From Gammaproteobacteria bacterium (GTDB lineage: Bacteria; Pseudomonadota; Gammaproteobacteria; SZUA-152), in contig JAKIUF010000042.1 of the NCBI GenBank assembly GCA_021647705.1, positions 1 to 40,354 on the forward strand: 40,354 bases of DNA. The letters are read 5' to 3'. Within the stretch, counting starts at the first letter, position 1; each line of letters begins with the position of its first letter. The position numbers were made by a program, and so were the translations under genes. Of the stretch, positions 18,522 to 27,709 are shown piece by piece. The notes beneath the pieces were generated by a model that was not told the origin of the DNA, made no database searches, and saw only the letters and a program-made list of their open reading frames with translations.

Positions 18522-20045
18522 TTATGCGTGATAACCCAATTCCTTCAAATATCCGTCCATTTCCTCTTCCAGTCCGGCCAGTTCTGCCTTTAGTTTTTCT
18601 CGTTCGGCGCGCACGGCCATAAGATCGATTTCTTCCTCTTCTTCAAAGGTATCTACATAGCGGGGGATGTTGAGGTTGAAGTCGTTCTCGCTGATTTCTT
18701 TCGGGGTGGCGAGGTAAGCGTATTTATCCACGAATACCCGCTGGCGGCAGGTGTCGATGATTTTCAGGATGTCTTCAGTGCGCAGGATGTTCTGGTTTTT
18801 GCTGTCGGCATATTCGCGGCTGGCGTCAATAAACAGCACTGTGTCGTCAGTCTTTTTCTTTTTGAATATGAGAATGGCGGCGGGGATGCCGGTGCCGTAA
18901 AACAGTTTTTCCGGCAGGCCGATGACGGTGTCGAGCAGGTTCTCTTCAATGAGTTTACGACGGATTTTGCCTTCTGCGGCACCCCGGAATAGTACGCCAT
19001 GGGGTACGACAACGCCCATACGCCCGGTATCGGGTTTGAGGGTTTCGATCATGTGCAGGATAAAAGCGTAGTCGCCTTTGGTTTTGGGCGGAATGCCCCG
19101 GCGGTAGCGGCTCCATTTGTCGTTTTCTGCTTCGTCATGGCCCCATTTTTCCAGGGAGAAGGGCGGGTTGGCGGTGACGATGTCGAAGTGCATCAGGGAT
19201 TCGTCGGTATTGAGCAGTTTGGGGTTGCGCAGGGTGTCGCCCCATTCGATGCGGTGGTTGTCTTCGCTGTGCAGGAACATGTTCATTTTGGCCAGTGCCC
19301 AGGTGGAGCCGATGGCTTCCTGGCCATAAAGGGCGTATTTTTTTGAGCCGTTGAAGTTTTCACGAATTTTGCGGCCGCATTTCATTAACAGGGAGCCGGA
19401 GCCGCAGGCGGGGTCGCAGATTTTATCGCCTTCCCGGGGTTCCAGTAGTTCGGCGATGAGGTCGGAGACTTCGGGTGGGGTGTAAAATTCACCGGCTTTT
19501 TTCCCGGAGGTCGCGGCGAAGTTTTTGATGAGAAATTCGTAGGCGTTGCCAATGACATCCAGATTGCCGATCAGTGAGGGGCTCAGGTTTAATTCGGGTT
19601 TGTTGAAGTCTTCCAGTACGTGACGCAGGATTTCGTTTTTCTGTTTGTCATCCCCCAGTTTGTTGGAGTTGAAGCTGATGTCCTGAAAAACATCGCGCAG
19701 TTTGCTGATGTTGGCTTCTTCAATGGCATGCAGGGACTGGTCGATACGTTCACCGTTACCGGGCTCGTGGCGGTGTTCGAAGAGGTTGTAAAAACTGGCT
19801 TCCTTTGGCAGTACAAAACGTTCAGTTTTCATCAGTTCTGTAATCAGTTCCGGTTCGTCGCCGTGCTCGGTCTGGTATTTGTCGTAGTGGTCCTGCCAGA
19901 CATCGCTGATGTATTTGAGAAACAGCAGGGTCAGGACGTAGTCTTTGTAAATGCTGGGGTCCACTACACCCCGGAAGCTGTCGCAGGCTCCCCATACCGC
20001 TTTGTTAATGGCGTCCTGACTGATTTGATGGTTGTGTTCGTTCAT
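18522..20045 (-). CDS. hsdM: Type I restriction enzyme, M (methyltransferase) subunit
   Basis: HsdM transfers methyl groups from S-adenosylmethionine to adenine at the HsdS target and forms the core of the restriction complex. The 507-residue protein has the N-terminal helical HsdM domain (FRGVVDPSIYKDYVLTLLF), the SAM-binding motif DPACGSGSLL near residue 210 and the catalytic NPPF near 292. The Glu/Lys-rich C-terminal tail (~465-507) is likely the helix that contacts HsdS. It follows the half-size hsdS gene by 16 bp and precedes dinD by 21 bp. Confidence 0.97.
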   Translation of the reverse strand: MNEHNHQISQDAINKAVWGACDSFRGVVDPSIYKDYVLTLLFLKYISDVWQDHYDKYQTEHGDEPELITELMKTERFVLPKEASFYNLFEHRHEPGNGERIDQSLHAIEEANISKLRDVFQDISFNSNKLGDDKQKNEILRHVLEDFNKPELNLSPSLIGNLDVIGNAYEFLIKNFAATSGKKAGEFYTPPEVSDLIAELLEPREGDKICDPACGSGSLLMKCGRKIRENFNGSKKYALYGQEAIGSTWALAKMNMFLHSEDNHRIEWGDTLRNPKLLNTDESLMHFDIVTANPPFSLEKWGHDEAENDKWSRYRRGIPPKTKGDYAFILHMIETLKPDTGRMGVVVPHGVLFRGAAEGKIRRKLIEENLLDTVIGLPEKLFYGTGIPAAILIFKKKKTDDTVLFIDASREYADSKNQNILRTEDILKIIDTCRQRVFVDKYAYLATPKEISENDFNLNIPRYVDTFEEEEEIDLMAVRAEREKLKAELAGLEEEMDGYLKELGYHA

Positions 20046-20061
20046 ACCGTTTCGTGCTCCG

Positions 20062-20661
20062 TTAAATGTCTTGCAGGTGCTGTTCGTGGGTGCAGAGTGT
20101 CTGCCGGGCGATAGTGTTCATCATCTGTCGGCGGTTATCCACCAGTGCTTCCAGGAGTTGTGTTTCTTTTTTGGTGAGCCGGTCTACGGCAATGATTTTC
20201 TGTTGTGTTTCCAATGGCGGGATGACAACGGGCAATGTTGCCAGCTCTGATTTTTTGATGTTCCGTAAAACGCTGCCTTGTGCCAGACGTGAAAAATAGC
20301 TCTGGGCGGGTGTTTGGTTGATTTGCCATGCGAGAAACTCCGGCAGCAAATCGATGGAAGGTTTGATGCGGATCTGAAAAAAGTGGGGTGTGCAGACGGT
20401 TTTTTCGTTCAATTGGTCAACGTAAACCGCAAAATTATTATTGCCGCGTGCAACAAAAAGAAGGTCGCCTGTCATCAGCCAGTCAGGCGTTTTTTTGCCC
20501 GGTAGCTCAACATGCGCGAGATCATTTGTTTTCAAACCCTGTTCGAGTGCGGCGTCACGCATTTGAATGACGGCGATGTTTCCCGGCTGTTGGGTTTTGA
20601 TGCTGCCTCTGAACGGGTAGCCGGGCTCAATGGCGGCAGTTTTTTCCAGGAGTAATATCAT
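20062..20661 (-). CDS. Half-size type I S subunit (single recognition domain)
   Basis: The 199-residue protein has one target-recognition domain (~1-140, with DLLFVARGNNNFAVYV and GSVLRNIKKSELATLPVVIPP) and one C-terminal helix (ETQQKIIAVDRLTKKETQLLEAL). It is about half an ordinary HsdS. Half-size S proteins can act as dimers in engineered and some natural enzymes. It is the first gene of the operon, before hsdM, whereas the full-size hsdS lies after dinD. The recognition domain is unlike either domain of the full S by eye. It may provide a second specificity or act as a regulator; this is inference. Confidence 0.85.
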   Translation of the reverse strand: MILLLEKTAAIEPGYPFRGSIKTQQPGNIAVIQMRDAALEQGLKTNDLAHVELPGKKTPDWLMTGDLLFVARGNNNFAVYVDQLNEKTVCTPHFFQIRIKPSIDLLPEFLAWQINQTPAQSYFSRLAQGSVLRNIKKSELATLPVVIPPLETQQKIIAVDRLTKKETQLLEALVDNRRQMMNTIARQTLCTHEQHLQDI

Positions 20662-20704
20662 TTGTTGAATCCGTTCGTATTAAGTGCGTCATTTAGTTAG
20701 GCGC

Positions 20705-20733
20705 AATGTATTTGCTTTTTTTACGGAAGTCAA
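20705..20733 (-). promoter_or_regulatory. Likely promoter of the hsd operon
   Basis: On the minus strand TTGACT (20728-20733) is followed after 17 bp by TACATT (20705-20710), a good sigma-70 match 44 bp before the first ATG. Just upstream, TTGCGTC (20743-20749) and GATGCAA (20759-20765) form an inverted repeat with one mismatch that could bind a regulator. Confidence 0.55.
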
Positions 20734-20824
20734 TAGTAATTATTGCGTCTATTGAAAAGATGCAATTAATATGATTGGTTCTTTTAGGCGGGAAATCTGC
20801 GAAGACTGAAGTTTTTACAATTAT

Positions 20825-22213
20825 TTATTCCAACATTTGATTGATTTTTTTGAGGTCTCCAATACCCAACACGCCGGCACTGTATTTTAAATTGGCATGA
20901 TGCAACACGTTATCATGTTGTGCCTGTGCAAGCCGCCTGCGCAGTGTGTATAACATTGAGCGAGCATTGATCACATCAAAGCTGGTTCGCTGTCCCGCTT
21001 CGTAACCGGCAACATTGGCTTTTACGGCAATTTTTTGTGATTCAATGGATTGTTTCATTTCGTGAATACGTGTTACGCCACCGATGAGAATAAAATAGGC
21101 GTCACGAACTTGCCTTTCAACCAGGCTTTTTTGTTGTTGCAGAGAAATGTCCACCTGGTTTTTATAATATTTTGCTTGGCGCACACGGGAACTTATCGCT
21201 CCACCCTGATAAAAATTCCATTTCACTCGTGCGGTGATGGAGCTCGTCTCTAATTCTACGCCTGTATAATCCAAGTCTAAGTCATTGTAATAATTATACG
21301 TGGCAATAAGCGAAAGATTGGGATAGCGCGAACTGCCTTGTCTTTTAATGCCAATGCGTGCCATTTGAAGTTGTTGTCGAGCAATGTGTAATCGATGGTT
21401 ATTTTCATGTGCTGTTTTAATCCAAAAATTAGGATCATTCGGACGGGGTAAGCCGAAAGTGGCGTTCATGTTGAGCTTGTCGAGATCATCGTGCAGCTGA
21501 CCGGTAATTTCACGCAATGTTTCATTGGTTATGGACAAACGAATATAAGCAGAAGTCCGGTTGGCAGATGCCAAGTCATAACCTGCTTTGGCTTCACTGA
21601 CATCAATCTTTGCACTAATACCTATCTCGAAACGATACTCCATGTTCTCAAGTTGTTTTTTAAGTGTTTGCAACTCTTGTTCTCGATAGCGGATTTCTTT
21701 TTTGGCAGAAAGCACGCCCAAATATGCAACGATAACCCGAAGCAGTAGAAGATTGTCCATTTCATCATATTGCTTATCTGCCAAGGCATGTTGCGCCCAC
21801 GCTTGTTCGCTATTAATAGTTGCATCATAATCAAATAAAGACTGCGTAATGCTGACACTGTAGCCACGGCTAGCGTATTCAGGGCTGCTATTAAACAGCA
21901 TCGTATTATTAAAGTTATGAACCGTGCGCTCCTGTACATTTTGTGTATAAAAAGTACTGGCAGAAATTTGGGGTAAAAATCGAGCGTTACTCTGTTCAAC
22001 AATTTCCTGAGAGCCAGCACGAATCACCTTTGCTTTTTTTATCACATGATCCGAGCGTTGTGCTAAATCATAAATTTCTTCAATATCTATGGCTAACGCA
22101 GGCCTTATTATCAACAATAAAGCCATAATACATAATAGTCTCACACACATTATTTCCGGAAAAAATACATTTTTTTCACGGCTTATTTTAGTCACCAAAA
22201 ATTTACAGAACAT
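20825..22213 (-). CDS. TolC-family outer-membrane efflux protein
   Basis: The protein belongs to the OEP/TolC family, which forms trimeric channels across the outer membrane and periplasm. The frame opens at 22213, but the ATG at 22150 gives a clear signal peptide (CVRLLCIMALLLIIRPALA, then IDIEEIYDLAQRSD) and is the likely start (441 residues). Two OEP repeats are visible: one begins near IYDLAQRSDHVIKKAKV, the second near NDPNFWIKTAHENNHRLHIA. The motif GYEAGQRTSFDVINARSML is typical of the second repeat. It is the last gene of the pqqD/ATP-grasp cluster, 39 bp after the urea-transporter fusion. No ABC or RND pump or periplasmic adaptor adjoins it. Confidence 0.9.
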   Translation of the reverse strand: MFCKFLVTKISREKNVFFPEIMCVRLLCIMALLLIIRPALAIDIEEIYDLAQRSDHVIKKAKVIRAGSQEIVEQSNARFLPQISASTFYTQNVQERTVHNFNNTMLFNSSPEYASRGYSVSITQSLFDYDATINSEQAWAQHALADKQYDEMDNLLLLRVIVAYLGVLSAKKEIRYREQELQTLKKQLENMEYRFEIGISAKIDVSEAKAGYDLASANRTSAYIRLSITNETLREITGQLHDDLDKLNMNATFGLPRPNDPNFWIKTAHENNHRLHIARQQLQMARIGIKRQGSSRYPNLSLIATYNYYNDLDLDYTGVELETSSITARVKWNFYQGGAISSRVRQAKYYKNQVDISLQQQKSLVERQVRDAYFILIGGVTRIHEMKQSIESQKIAVKANVAGYEAGQRTSFDVINARSMLYTLRRRLAQAQHDNVLHHANLKYSAGVLGIGDLKKINQMLE

Positions 22214-22252
22214 AACTTTATTTTTTGTGCCAAGAGAATAACGGGAAAAATA

Positions 22253-24475
22253 TTAAATGGCCGACATGTCTGGGCTGGTTTCTTCAATTTGCTGCTCCCG
22301 CCAGCCAGGAATACCATGGTCTTTTATTAAACCATTATTCAACAATTGGGCTCGCCAGATATGTCCATTAAATGACAACGACATGTCATTACTGACAAAA
22401 GCTCTGTCTAATTCTATTTCAGCTTCCGCAATCAACGTGCGCGGTCCGATTTTTAAGGTATGAGTACTGTGCTGTAACCACATACCTTTCGTGGGATCCC
22501 AGTGGCGTCGATATTGGCTGTCGAGCCCTGCGCCTAGAATAAATCGAAAGACCAACAATATTTTTTCCCAACTGTGCAGGGGTAATAATTTTACCGCAGG
22601 CGAGTCCTGCCATTGTTGCGCAAGCTCACTTAATGGCGTCAGGCCATACGATAACAACAGCATATCCAGCAATTTATCCGCAGGCCCCTGTTGGTCATAA
22701 AAGGCAAGCACACCATTGGCCTCTTCAAAGGCCACACTGGCTCCAGAATCACTGACTAAACGAAACTGGCCCATAAGAGTGACCTCAACCAGTAATCGGC
22801 ATACTTTGTTTGTATTGGTTTCCGGGTCGATTATTTTGTACGTAAAATACCGCCCGATAGGGAGGTGCTGGTGAATGTTGGAAAGCCCCCGCGCGTGATC
22901 TGCGGCCTGAATGCTCATATGCTCTTCTGGGCGACTGATCAACTTATAGTGCGTACCCTTATTTACAATCTGATTCCCACTATTCTCCAATACACTGCAA
23001 AAATGAAACAATTGTGTAGGACATCCCAGCGCGACTTCTTTTTGTAGATGAATATGCAGATGGGGCTGGGGGGAGCGTCCTGAATTACCGCAAGCAGCCA
23101 ACTCGGTTTTTGGCGTCACGTATTCACCAACATTGACTTTGACACTTAAAAACTTCAAATGCGCCAACATTACACAGTGGCCAGTATTCAGTCGAATGAG
23201 AATGTAGTTACCCCAATTATTATCCACGTTAACAGCACCAGGATTATTGTCTGGTACAGAATTTACGACGGCAACGATTTCCCCATAAACCGGTGAAGAA
23301 ATGGGTAAGCCATAACAAAAATAATCTTTCAGTAGAAAACCCTGAGATCGATAACTCTGCCCTTTTTCCGTAATATAAAAATCAACAGCATGATTCCAGG
23401 GAGCCTTGTGTGTATGTCGGCCATCAAATCCCTGATATACGTTCCAGGTGCCGTAAAAAGGTAACAATAACGGAATGCTGTTGGGCTCTCCACAACGGCT
23501 GCGTGTTAAGCGCCGTTGCTCATAATCACTCTCCGGCAGGCTCGGTGTCGCACATAACCACGGTGATTTCATACTGCTGCGCCGCTGAAGTACCGCAATG
23601 CACATTAATGTGCTGACAACGAAAGGTAAGGCCATTACCGGTAAATGGTAAACCAGCATTAAGTCCTGCATGGCGATAACAAATAATACAGAAGCGGCAA
23701 CGCCGAACATGGCGTAAACAAAACTGCTACGATCAGGCACCGTATAAATGCCACCTACGGCTATTGCCGTTAATGAAAAATTAAAGCACGTCCATACATA
23801 AAATCCCGGAGCATGAGTGCCGGATAACATGTTCAACAATAAAAGCCCGAATAAAAACCCCGTTATGGCTAAAAAACCTATATAACGGGACTGAATCACG
23901 ATGGCTAAAAAAATCAGCAAGCCCAATACGGGATTAGGTGAAAACAGGGTGGCGGAAAGTGTACTAAAAAATAAATCCACCCAGGGATGAATCCAAACAG
24001 ACGCAGGTACCCCTAATCCAACACCACCAAATTCCACTCCGGTAAAATCCACCATCGGCACATAACGCCGAACCACCAACGACAGAATTGCCGCACTCAC
24101 TACAAATGACAAACACAATGCGGGAAGATGGGACCGCCGCCACATCATGTCACTAATCAGAATCGATAAAAATGTCGTGAGTATTCCACCCACAATAACA
24201 AAAGCCCAGAATTGACCATTGAGATGAAACAAGGCACCAAGCGATAAACCTGCCAAAGTGCTGTTGAGAATGTGTGCTTTACTACTGATATGCGGTAGCT
24301 TTAAAAACACACAAATTAACATGCTGGTGAAAGCCGCCAACAAGCCCGCCGCCCCGGTTTGAGGCGACCAAAATGTCAATGCTATAAACAAGCCACCGAG
24401 CAACGGATGCTCCAGAAACAATATCCCGGAGTATGCTTTAGCGATGTCCTTAAATTGACATCTATTTGCAATCAT
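22253..24475 (-). CDS. Urea-transporter domain fused to an M23-type peptidase
   Basis: This 740-residue inner-membrane fusion starts with a urea-transporter domain (~1-305) of about ten hydrophobic helices. The helix set includes GAAGLLAAFTSMLICVFL, NSTLAGLSLGALFH, NPVLGLLIFLAIVI and the Thr/Pro/Gly-rich turns of the family. A peptidase M23 (LytM-like) domain follows at ~335-490, with HAVD near 364 and HLHIH near 472. The final ~240 residues match nothing I know. The first metal motif is H-x2-D and not the usual H-x3-D, so activity is uncertain. It lies between the decarboxylase (17 bp away) and the TolC-like gene. It may carry a small product or substrate, with the C-terminal part in the periplasm. 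Confidence 0.85.
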   Translation of the reverse strand: MIANRCQFKDIAKAYSGILFLEHPLLGGLFIALTFWSPQTGAAGLLAAFTSMLICVFLKLPHISSKAHILNSTLAGLSLGALFHLNGQFWAFVIVGGILTTFLSILISDMMWRRSHLPALCLSFVVSAAILSLVVRRYVPMVDFTGVEFGGVGLGVPASVWIHPWVDLFFSTLSATLFSPNPVLGLLIFLAIVIQSRYIGFLAITGFLFGLLLLNMLSGTHAPGFYVWTCFNFSLTAIAVGGIYTVPDRSSFVYAMFGVAASVLFVIAMQDLMLVYHLPVMALPFVVSTLMCIAVLQRRSSMKSPWLCATPSLPESDYEQRRLTRSRCGEPNSIPLLLPFYGTWNVYQGFDGRHTHKAPWNHAVDFYITEKGQSYRSQGFLLKDYFCYGLPISSPVYGEIVAVVNSVPDNNPGAVNVDNNWGNYILIRLNTGHCVMLAHLKFLSVKVNVGEYVTPKTELAACGNSGRSPQPHLHIHLQKEVALGCPTQLFHFCSVLENSGNQIVNKGTHYKLISRPEEHMSIQAADHARGLSNIHQHLPIGRYFTYKIIDPETNTNKVCRLLVEVTLMGQFRLVSDSGASVAFEEANGVLAFYDQQGPADKLLDMLLLSYGLTPLSELAQQWQDSPAVKLLPLHSWEKILLVFRFILGAGLDSQYRRHWDPTKGMWLQHSTHTLKIGPRTLIAEAEIELDRAFVSNDMSLSFNGHIWRAQLLNNGLIKDHGIPGWREQQIEETSPDMSAI

Positions 24476-24492
24476 TAATGAAGTAACCCCAG

Positions 24493-25932
24493 TTATGCAG
24501 GTTTTACTTCAAGCACAGTAACTGTCGCCGGCGCATCTGAAAAAGGGTCAGCCAAATGAGCTGGCAAGCGGTCAAGCGAATTCATTGACTGTAAATTTTC
24601 AGCCTCACGCACCACAGATACCGTTTGATCTTCATGCACCATCACCACATTAGGTCGGTATTCGATAAATTGCATCCATTGTGTATTGTTGTAAGCTCCC
24701 ACTTGTTTAATCACCATGGCCTCACCTAATTTTAGAGGCGGAAGCTTTATACTTTTTCGTACTACATCAATATTCATACACAACGGACCATACAGCACAG
24801 TTTCTTCAGCCACACCCGTCAATTCTCGTGTAGGTACAATTTTGTGGTCATACCAAAAGCTGGTAAATAATAAATTTAAGCCAGCATCCATTATCGAAGC
24901 CTTTCGACCATCTGGTAATTGTTTGTTAGCAACAACAGAGGTAATTAACACTTCTGCATCATCAATCATGGCGCGACCCGTTTCCAATATCAGCAACAGG
25001 TATTTTTCTCTGTGTGCGCATCGGGCTTTCATTTCTTTTGATAATGCATCACAAATGAGTGTTGCGTATTCTTCAATCGATGGAATGTATTGCTCAGGCG
25101 GCAAATAAGCACCTTGTAATGAGTTCATTGATGCCAAACCACCGCCGATATCAATGTAATCAATAGAACAGTTTGTTTTTGATTCCACCTCATCCATAAA
25201 TTGACACATGATTTCAATTTGGCTGACATAGGCTCGACCATCGGTGATGAATGTTCCGATATGACTATGTAATCCAACCAAATTCATATATTTACTGTTT
25301 GAAATATGTGCAGCGGCATCAAAAGCCTGGCCTGATTCAATATTAAAACCAAAACGACCCCAGTTTTCGGTATAACCCGTATCAAAATTAAGCCGGATAG
25401 CAACAGGAATCGATTTTTTCTTTTCGTTAGCAATTTCATCGATCAAAAAAAGTTCGTCCAGGTGATCAATATGCAGTAATGCGCCTTCATCAATAGCCTG
25501 ATTGAGTATTTCCCTGGACTTGTGTGGGCCATTGAAAATTATTTTGTGCCCTGGGACACCTAAATTTCTGGCCTTTTCATACTCAAATTCAGACACCACT
25601 TCAGCCCACAAACCTTCCTGATGAAAGACATTGCAAACTGCATTTAAGTAATTGGTTTTGTACGACCAGCCAAATTGTACATGTGGATAACGTGAACTAA
25701 AGGCACGTTGAATGCGACGGGAATTGCCTCGCTGTTGTTTTTCAGAAATAACAAAGAGAGGTGAACCATATTTTTCAATCAGCTCCTGAACCGGAACGCC
25801 ATCAATATTACTTTGAATATCGGTGAAAGGTCGTGAACCAAATTTGTTAATCGTACCTGAGTTTAACGGGTGAATGGATGGTTTGTTCCATAAAACATCT
25901 TTTTTATCGTCTTGTAATATTTTTTTACTCAT
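24493..25932 (-). CDS. LysA-like PLP-dependent decarboxylase
   Basis: The 479-residue protein is a fold-type III PLP enzyme of the diaminopimelate/ornithine decarboxylase group. K92 (GWSYKTN) is the expected Schiff-base Lys. HSHIG near 219 and the IDIGGG loop near 267 bind PLP phosphate. ETGRAM corresponds to the EPGR motif, and Cys near 383 (YGPLCMNID) matches the active-site GPxCxS/D. All look intact. An extra ~45 N-terminal residues precede the usual start. The operon context (PqqD-like, ATP-grasp, transporter, TolC) suggests a biosynthetic substrate other than diaminopimelate, perhaps a C-terminal amino acid or a ligated product; this is inference. A 259-bp gap separates it from the ATP-grasp gene. 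Confidence 0.9.
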   Translation of the reverse strand: MSKKILQDDKKDVLWNKPSIHPLNSGTINKFGSRPFTDIQSNIDGVPVQELIEKYGSPLFVISEKQQRGNSRRIQRAFSSRYPHVQFGWSYKTNYLNAVCNVFHQEGLWAEVVSEFEYEKARNLGVPGHKIIFNGPHKSREILNQAIDEGALLHIDHLDELFLIDEIANEKKKSIPVAIRLNFDTGYTENWGRFGFNIESGQAFDAAAHISNSKYMNLVGLHSHIGTFITDGRAYVSQIEIMCQFMDEVESKTNCSIDYIDIGGGLASMNSLQGAYLPPEQYIPSIEEYATLICDALSKEMKARCAHREKYLLLILETGRAMIDDAEVLITSVVANKQLPDGRKASIMDAGLNLLFTSFWYDHKIVPTRELTGVAEETVLYGPLCMNIDVVRKSIKLPPLKLGEAMVIKQVGAYNNTQWMQFIEYRPNVVMVHEDQTVSVVREAENLQSMNSLDRLPAHLADPFSDAPATVTVLEVKPA

Positions 25933-26020
25933 GACACACCTGTAATAAATTAAACTAAAAAACTAAGCCAGTGTTGCTGACGTTTTTCTGAGTGCTAAGG
26001 ACAATTAATTAAATAACTTT

Positions 26021-26143
26021 TTAATTAATTGAGAGTTTTGTGTATGTGGATTCCAATATTTTACTGTGGGGAGGTTTTAATGCTTCTATCGTGGTATGTC
26101 GGTGCTTATATTTTTCAAGAAGAGAATTGTAAAACATAATCAT
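26021..26143 (-). CDS. Possible 40-residue peptide between ATP-grasp and decarboxylase
   Basis: A minus-strand frame opens with ATG and runs 40 codons. It starts MIMFYNSLLEKYKHRHT and ends KILESTYTKLSIN. It is charged and amphipathic, with no Cys and no hydrophobic signal. There is no clear Shine-Dalgarno sequence. It lies in the one long gap of the cluster, on the same strand. It could be a substrate peptide, a small subunit or a chance frame; AT-rich DNA makes chance frames common. Confidence 0.3.
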   Translation of the reverse strand: MIMFYNSLLEKYKHRHTTIEALKPPHSKILESTYTKLSIN

Positions 26144-26191
26144 TCAATCTATTTTTAAGGATAATATGTAAATATTATTTAATTTACATTA

Positions 26192-27265
26192 CTAGCCTGG
26201 TGTCGGTGTTCCACCTTCGATGGCCACTGACTCAAAAGATGAAATAGGCACAATAGATTCCATTGCATGTCGAATAAACATTACGCCAGAATTTTTAGAA
26301 GGAGGCTCAGATGTCGGTTTTCCCGCGATTCTCTTGAGTAATTTTATGGGTAAGTTTTGGCCAACTCCTTGCGTCAAATACACCCAGGCAGGAAATCTTG
26401 GGTTAATTTCAATAAGGTGATATTTGCCTTTTTTGTCGCGCATCACTTCAATTTCAAGCGGTCCTTTCCAGCGCAACGTGTTAATGACTTCAAGGCAGGC
26501 TTGATAAAGACCTTCATCATAAATGCTGATTCCCGCACTGGCCTTTCCTTTTTCAGTGAGTAAGATCTTTTTCATCATTACCAGCCCATCAACATTTCCT
26601 TCCCCATCGCCTAAGGCGGCAACGTTGTACTCCTCGCCAGCAACAAATTTTTGCACAATAACCGGAAACCCCCATTGAGCCGTAATCGTTTGAAATGCCG
26701 CAATGCCTTGCGCCTGTGTATAGACAATTTTGGCATCAAAAAAAATGCCTTTTACCACCAGGGGGTATTCCCAGTCTTTCATTTCACAATCTTTAAAAAA
26801 TTGTGAACTGTTAATATTAATGGATTCAGGGCATGTCATTTTCCCCTTACCAACCAATTGTGATAGCTGGTCTTTATTTCTTTTTGTCAGTTGTTCAAAG
26901 CTTGGCAGGTAGGTTTTTATACCCAATTTTTCAAACATAGGCACCAAATTTATCATCCCAGCCAATTCAGAATCCAGACAAGGAATCAACACATCAATTT
27001 TTTCTTTATCATGAATTTCTTTTATCCGTTCGACATGTTCAAAACTTTCACTGGAGGGATAAGGCAACAGATAACCTGCGTCACAGAGTTCGTTATGATA
27101 AATTCCTGCATCAAGCGCGTCATAACCCAGACCAATAATACGGCCATTAAACTCAGGGGATTCTTTCAAGCACCGTGCTATAGCCAAGCCTGGGCCAGGA
27201 TTGTCTGGCTGAGAATTCATGCCGGTAATAGCCACTGTTATATTCATTGTCATTACTAGGTTCAC
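26192..27265 (-). CDS. ATP-grasp ligase
   Basis: The 357-residue protein has the ATP-grasp fold of the carbamoyl-phosphate-synthase-like (PylC/CarB-type) group, which joins a carboxylate to an amine or thiol using ATP. A nucleotide-binding-like start (ITVAITGMNS) and pre-ATP-grasp domain (DVLIPCLDSELAG) are followed by the ATP-binding core VVKGIFFDAK near 169 and VQKFVAGEEYNV near 203. The Mg-binding ELEV/EIN pair (LEIEVMRD, LIEINPRFP) lies near 268-288. The start overlaps the pqqD-like stop by 4 bp (ATGA). The direct coupling to a PqqD-like protein suggests it modifies a peptide bound by that partner. The exact substrate is unknown. Confidence 0.9.
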   Translation of the reverse strand: MNLVMTMNITVAITGMNSQPDNPGPGLAIARCLKESPEFNGRIIGLGYDALDAGIYHNELCDAGYLLPYPSSESFEHVERIKEIHDKEKIDVLIPCLDSELAGMINLVPMFEKLGIKTYLPSFEQLTKRNKDQLSQLVGKGKMTCPESININSSQFFKDCEMKDWEYPLVVKGIFFDAKIVYTQAQGIAAFQTITAQWGFPVIVQKFVAGEEYNVAALGDGEGNVDGLVMMKKILLTEKGKASAGISIYDEGLYQACLEVINTLRWKGPLEIEVMRDKKGKYHLIEINPRFPAWVYLTQGVGQNLPIKLLKRIAGKPTSEPPSKNSGVMFIRHAMESIVPISSFESVAIEGGTPTPG

Positions 27266-27573
27266 AAATAAAAATGTCTATTCAGGCTACTGGAAAACTC
27301 CAGGATGTCTCTTTCAATGACATGTAAATCAGTTTTATATTTTTTGTGCTGTTTATTCACAATGATGTCGATATTGTTTTCCTGCAAAAACAATTCTAGT
27401 AGCTCAAGGCCGGTTTCATTCACCGTAAAGCTCTTGCCTGTGCCTGGGTCAAAAACAAAACCATTCTTACTAATGGCCAAATGTTGCAGATATTTATTAT
27501 CCAAAATATCAGGGCGCTTACATATCGGTACCAATGACACTTGATTTACTGCCTGACTGACAACTGCTTCCAT
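27262..27573 (-). CDS. PqqD-like peptide-recognition protein
   Basis: The 103-residue protein resembles PqqD, the RiPP recognition element that presents leader peptides to modifying enzymes. The family core is GFVFDPGTGKSFTVNETGLELLELF (~38-62), with the usual D-x-x-T-G-x-x-x-x-x-N-x-x-G pattern. A helical tail follows (~65-100). AAGGGG lies 8 bases before the ATG. It overlaps the ATP-grasp gene by 4 bp. PqqD-like proteins also occur in sugar and ATP-grasp operons without a known peptide, so the presence of a peptide substrate is inference. Confidence 0.8.
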   Translation of the reverse strand: MEAVVSQAVNQVSLVPICKRPDILDNKYLQHLAISKNGFVFDPGTGKSFTVNETGLELLELFLQENNIDIIVNKQHKKYKTDLHVIERDILEFSSSLNRHFYL

Positions 27574-27709
27574 AATAAAGCCCCTTAAATATTACATTGC
27601 TTAGCGTTAACCCTAGAATAGACGGCGTATACCGAGTATCACTACTGAATTAACCTGCTATTTTTGTGTACAACAAATTTTGAACATACTTCAATACTCA
27701 TAAATTCAC

